A stretch of DNA of 8,849 nt. Origin: an uncultured Collinsella sp. (GTDB taxonomy: Bacteria; Actinomycetota; Coriobacteriia; Coriobacteriales; Coriobacteriaceae). A program made the position numbers and the translations under genes. The notes beneath the pieces are model-generated. The model saw nothing but the letters and a program-made list of their open reading frames with translations. It was not told where the DNA came from and made no database searches. The stretch covers positions 1-8,849 of the forward strand of contig CAADSV010000005.1 in assembly GCA_900751665.1 (NCBI GenBank). The letters run 5' to 3'. Of the stretch, positions 5,599 through 8,849 are shown one piece after another (positions within the stretch are counted from its first letter, which is position 1; each line of letters begins with the position of its first letter).

Positions 5599-6219
5599 TT
5601 ATTCCGAGGCGTCCTCTGGCACGGGATGTCGCTCCAGATAGTCGCCCAGCATCTTAAAGTCTTCCTCCAACAGCTCCTGCCACGCCGGATTGCGCAGCGC
5701 TGCTGCCGGATGGAACGTGGGCATTACTACAAAATGCCCCATCTGGTGGAACCTACCGCGCAGCTTAGTAATGCCAATCTCGGTCTTAAGCACAAAGTGC
5801 GTCGCGGGGTTGCCGAGCGTCACGATGATATCGGGCCAGATGCTTCGAATCTGCTCACGCAAAAACGGCGAGCAAGCCAGCACTTCCTCGGGACGCGGAT
5901 TGCGGTTTCCCGGCGGGCGGCACTTAAGCACATTGGCAATGTAGACGTCTTCGCGTTTAAGACCCGCCAGGGACAAAATGCCGTTGAGGTCCTCGCCTGC
6001 CGCCCCCACAAAGGGCTCGCCCTGCAAATCCTCATTGCGGCCCGGTGCCTCGCCAATAAACATCACGCGAGCGCGGGGATTTCCCACGCCAAACACGATA
6101 TTGTGACGCGACTGGTAGAGCTGGCAGAGGTGACAATCGCCCAGAACGGCCTCGATCTCCTCGAGTGCGACCTCACGCGGCGCCTGATGGGTATGGCCTG
6201 GGATGTGCATGACGCCCAT
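5599..6219 (-). CDS. Type-4 (iron-sulfur) uracil-DNA glycosylase
   Basis: This 206-residue protein removes uracil from DNA, the first step of base-excision repair. Family 4 is shown by four cysteines that would bind a 4Fe-4S cluster (C29 and C32 in CHLC, C100 in KCRPPGNRNP, C116 in ACSPF). The catalytic region GEAPGRNEDLQGEPFVGAAG (56-75) and HPAAAL (170-175) also fit; motif 1 carries Glu-Ala-Pro-Gly, as in family 4, rather than the Asp-Pro of family 1. The start ATG at 6219 has AGGAG 5 nt upstream; Met4 is an alternative without its own site. The ribosome-binding site overlaps the stop codon region of alr, 8 bp away. The C-terminal 15 residues are a polar tail beyond the catalytic domain. 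It is sometimes annotated as a phage SPO1 DNA polymerase-related protein. Confidence 0.93.
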   Translation of the reverse strand: MGVMHIPGHTHQAPREVALEEIEAVLGDCHLCQLYQSRHNIVFGVGNPRARVMFIGEAPGRNEDLQGEPFVGAAGEDLNGILSLAGLKREDVYIANVLKCRPPGNRNPRPEEVLACSPFLREQIRSIWPDIIVTLGNPATHFVLKTEIGITKLRGRFHQMGHFVVMPTFHPAAALRNPAWQELLEEDFKMLGDYLERHPVPEDASE

Positions 6220-6227
6220 AGCGGCTC

Positions 6228-7373
6228 CTACACGTAGACCTTGTCGAGACGCATGCCAAAGCCGCAGGCGACCTCGTAGTTAATCGTTCCGCGCAGTCGG
6301 GCCATCTCGTCCATAGTGATCTCGACATCGCCATCGCGGCCGACAATGATCATCTCGTCACCATACTCGGCCTCGGGAATCTCGTGTGCCGGGTTGGACT
6401 GAATGGCGACCATAAACTGGTCCATGCAGATATTGCCAACCTGATGCACGCGCTCGCCGCGATACAGCACATCCATACGATTGGAAAGCGTACGCGATAG
6501 GCCGTCGGCATAACCGATCGGCAGCGTGCAGATCTGAACGCGCGTACGCGGTACGCGGTAGGTAAAACCGTAGCCCACGCCCTCACCCATCGCAGGGTGT
6601 GCCACGCGCGTCACACGCGCATGGACGCTCATAACGGGATCAAGCTGCATCACGCGGCCACTCAACTCGCACGGCTGCATGCCATACAAGCCAACGCCGG
6701 CGCGAATCATATCAAAATGCATCGAGGGGTCGAGCATCGAGGACGGCGTGTTGGCGCAGTGCACGATACCGCACTCAAAGCCCGCATCCTTAATGGCCTG
6801 AACGGCCTCGGTAAAGCGCTGACACTGCAGTTTGTAGTCCCAGCCCGAAGGTTCATCGGCCGTGGCAAAGTGCGTAAATACGCCGTCGCACTGAATACCG
6901 CGATGGAAATTAATACCGCGGACAAAGTCGAGCACCTGCGTGTAATGTACGCCAATGCGGTTCATGCCCGTCTCGATGGCGAGATGATACTTGCCCACCT
7001 TGCCCGCCGCGACGGCACATTCGCCATACGCAAGAGCAAAGTCAGACGTATAGACCGAAGGCATGATATCAAACTCGAGCAACGTCGGAATGGCCTCGAT
7101 AGGCGGCTCGCTTAGGATGAGGATGGGCTTCGTAATCCCGCCCTGTCGGAGCTCAACGCCCTCGTTAACCGTCGCCACGGCAAACATGTCGGCACCGGCC
7201 GAATACATGATCTTGGCGCACTCAACAGCTCCATGACCATAAGCATCGGCCTTGACCACGCAGCACAGGCGCTGACGTGGATTCAGCAAGTTCTTATAGG
7301 CCCTCGTGTTGCGACGGAGCGCCCCGCGGTCGATCTCGACCCAGGACCAGCGCGTCAAATCGGCTTTATTCAT
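6228..7373 (-). CDS. alr: Alanine racemase
   Basis: The 381-residue PLP enzyme interconverts L- and D-alanine, supplying D-Ala for peptidoglycan. The lysine that holds PLP is K41 in VVKADAYGHG. The second catalytic base is Y268 in VGYGFTY, where many family members have SYG. R139 in METGMNRIG-like context (GMNRIG, 136-141), RAGVGLYG (224-231) and GNICMDQ (313-319, before the C-terminal beta domain) are all present. Length is normal and no residue looks damaged. The ATG at 7373 lies 2 bp after the nnr stop codon, so translation is probably coupled; a GGAT about 9 nt upstream is the only ribosome-binding site candidate. Confidence 0.96.
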   Translation of the reverse strand: MNKADLTRWSWVEIDRGALRRNTRAYKNLLNPRQRLCCVVKADAYGHGAVECAKIMYSAGADMFAVATVNEGVELRQGGITKPILILSEPPIEAIPTLLEFDIMPSVYTSDFALAYGECAVAAGKVGKYHLAIETGMNRIGVHYTQVLDFVRGINFHRGIQCDGVFTHFATADEPSGWDYKLQCQRFTEAVQAIKDAGFECGIVHCANTPSSMLDPSMHFDMIRAGVGLYGMQPCELSGRVMQLDPVMSVHARVTRVAHPAMGEGVGYGFTYRVPRTRVQICTLPIGYADGLSRTLSNRMDVLYRGERVHQVGNICMDQFMVAIQSNPAHEIPEAEYGDEMIIVGRDGDVEITMDEMARLRGTINYEVACGFGMRLDKVYV

Positions 7374-7375
7374 GA

Positions 7376-8849
7376 TTAGTCATCCGACCCTTCGTCCATG
7401 ATTCCCAGATCTTCGAGCGCATCCTTTGCCGCCAGTTCCATGGCCGGACCGATCAAGTCGATAAGATCGGTCGCGATGACGCTCTTCTCACCATACTCCG
7501 TCGCCGCGGCAAAACCGGCGTAGCTGTGAAGTGCGACGGCGTACGAATACAGCAACTCCCAACGATCCATCTCGTCGCGCATGGTGGCAAGCGTGCCGGC
7601 CAAAATACCCGCGAGAACATCACCCGAACCGGCAGTTGCCAGAGAAGCCGGACCCGAGAGCGGCAACAGAACGCGCTCAACGCCACAGATAGCCGTCGTC
7701 GGCCCCTTGGCAATGACCACCAGATTGTCGGAACCTGCAGCCCAGACACCCTTCTGCGCCGCCGCAATCGCGGTACCAAGGTCGTTCACCTCGTCACCGG
7801 CAACCAGACGCGAAAGCTCACGATAGTGCGGCGTCATAACCAACGGCTGCTCGCGACGATACATCTCGGGGTTACTATCAATACCGTCAATGGCAATCTT
7901 AGCAAGGCAGTTGAGTGCATCGGCGTCCAAAATAAGCGGCACATCAAGCTCGAGCAAGCCCGAAACCACCTGCATAGCGCCGGCAGACGTCGTCATACCG
8001 GGACCGCACAGTACACAGCTGTACTTCTTTGCAATCTCGCACACCGTCATGCGCGCAGCGGCGCCAAAGGAGCCGCGGGAATCAGACGGAATAGCAAAGA
8101 CGGGAATCGAAGGAAGTGCCATGCGAATAAGATTGGCGCAGGCGTCAGGAGCCGCGACTGCCACGTAACCAGCACCCGCGCGAGCTGCAGACTTGGCCGC
8201 CATAATGGCAGCACCAGGATATTGCGCAGATCCGGCGACAATAAGCACAGAGCCACGGGAATACTTATCGATATTCGTAGGAAGTGGAGCAAAGAAATCA
8301 ACTAAGTCACCGGGCTCGACAATCTCGGCGGCGTGGTCGACATCATCGATGACCTCGTCAAGACGGTCGTAAAGATTGCCGCAGATCAAATCGCCAGCAT
8401 ACTCAGGGCCATCAGCGCTATACAGACCAATCTTGGGCGCAATCATCGTCACCGTATGCTCGGCACGAATGCAGTCGTCATCAACAACGCCCGTCTCGGC
8501 ATTCAGGCCCGAGGGGACATCAATGGATACGACACAATCGGCGCATTCATTGACCGTAGGAATCCAGATGGAGAACGGCGCACGCAGATTCCCGTGGAAA
8601 CCGGTACCAAAAATGGCATCGACAACAACATCGGCCTTATCGATCAAAACCTCGAGTTCGTCACGCGAGGGGCCGACGCAAACGTGCACATCGCGGCCGG
8701 CAGTACGACGAGCAACATGACGTGCCAGAGCAGCAGGAATCTCATCCGGCTCAACCGGAGAAACGATATCGACGTCCACACCCTTATGGCTCAGAATATC
8801 GGCGGGAACCCCAACCGCGGCGGCCATTCTTACCAAAACACCCCGAAAC
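7376..8849 (-). CDS. nnr: Bifunctional NAD(P)H-hydrate epimerase/dehydratase, 5' part missing and probably frameshifted at the window edge
   Basis: This enzyme repairs hydrated NADH and NADPH: an epimerase domain converts R- to S-hydrate and an ADP-dependent dehydratase domain restores the cofactor. Numbering from a TTG at 8836, the epimerase remnant runs to about 155 with VVDAIFGTGFHG (71-82) and SIDVPSGLNAETG (104-116). The dehydratase domain (about 175-465) has KYSRGSVLIVAGS (191-203), CGPGM (277-281), LDADALN (303-309), TPHYREL (335-341), KGPT (377-380) and ATAGSGDVLAG (400-410) with the catalytic Asp. The TTG is unlikely to be the true start: the frame stays open to the edge, and the conserved N-terminal part of the epimerase is absent. 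Just upstream, the neighbouring frame encodes GKNGRRGW, resembling the conserved GxNGGDGW motif, which implies a one-base shift near 8806-8812. It heads the operon visible here; its promoter is outside. Confidence 0.88.
   Translation of the reverse strand, partial: FRGVLVRMAAAVGVPADILSHKGVDVDIVSPVEPDEIPAALARHVARRTAGRDVHVCVGPSRDELEVLIDKADVVVDAIFGTGFHGNLRAPFSIWIPTVNECADCVVSIDVPSGLNAETGVVDDDCIRAEHTVTMIAPKIGLYSADGPEYAGDLICGNLYDRLDEVIDDVDHAAEIVEPGDLVDFFAPLPTNIDKYSRGSVLIVAGSAQYPGAAIMAAKSAARAGAGYVAVAAPDACANLIRMALPSIPVFAIPSDSRGSFGAAARMTVCEIAKKYSCVLCGPGMTTSAGAMQVVSGLLELDVPLILDADALNCLAKIAIDGIDSNPEMYRREQPLVMTPHYRELSRLVAGDEVNDLGTAIAAAQKGVWAAGSDNLVVIAKGPTTAICGVERVLLPLSGPASLATAGSGDVLAGILAGTLATMRDEMDRWELLYSYAVALHSYAGFAAATEYGEKSVIATDLIDLIGPAMELAAKDALEDLGIMDEGSDD

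Overview
The window looks like chromosomal DNA from a high-G+C Gram-positive gut actinobacterium of the class Coriobacteriia, most likely Collinsella or a close relative. The pointers are the composition, the protein sequences, the Nnr-Alr-UDG-TsaE order and a single TsaB-RimI-TsaD protein. This placement is inference; no database search was possible. Every gene I can support lies on the minus strand, so transcription runs from high to low coordinates.

Region 8849-2709 is a compact operon-like run in transcriptional order: nnr (NAD(P)H-hydrate repair, 5' part cut off by the window), alr (alanine racemase), a type-4 uracil-DNA glycosylase, tsaE, and a fused tsaB-rimI-tsaD gene. Gaps are 2, 8 and 12 bp, followed by a 14-bp overlap. 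The products cover metabolite repair, D-alanine supply for the cell wall, DNA uracil repair and the t6A37 modification of tRNA. TsaE and the TsaB and TsaD domains belong to the same pathway.

Region 2708-1899 is an 810-bp intergenic stretch with no ordinary protein gene, but it is dense in structure. It holds two fold-back elements in opposite orientation (2266-2418 and 2562-2696). They share an almost identical 69-bp core, while the core's terminal stem and the long outer arms differ between copies and stay perfectly self-complementary. A 143-bp spacer with its own hairpin lies between them. Nearer to cstA come a good sigma-70-type promoter with an 18-bp palindrome filling its -35/-10 spacer, and then a leader of about 235 nt. 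The leader contains a short ORF ending L-N-I-I-S-V-V-I-I-stop, mutually exclusive hairpins, and a strong intrinsic terminator placed before the cstA ribosome-binding site. Together these look like a ribosome-mediated attenuator sensing branched-chain amino acids.

Region 1898-1 is cstA, a CstA-family (pyruvate/peptide) transporter with a low-complexity Ala/Gly/Pro tail running off the window.

The two observations most worth following are the putative branched-chain amino acid attenuator controlling a carbon-starvation transporter, and the twin fold-back elements with coordinated arm changes. The right edge of the window carries a likely frameshift in nnr.
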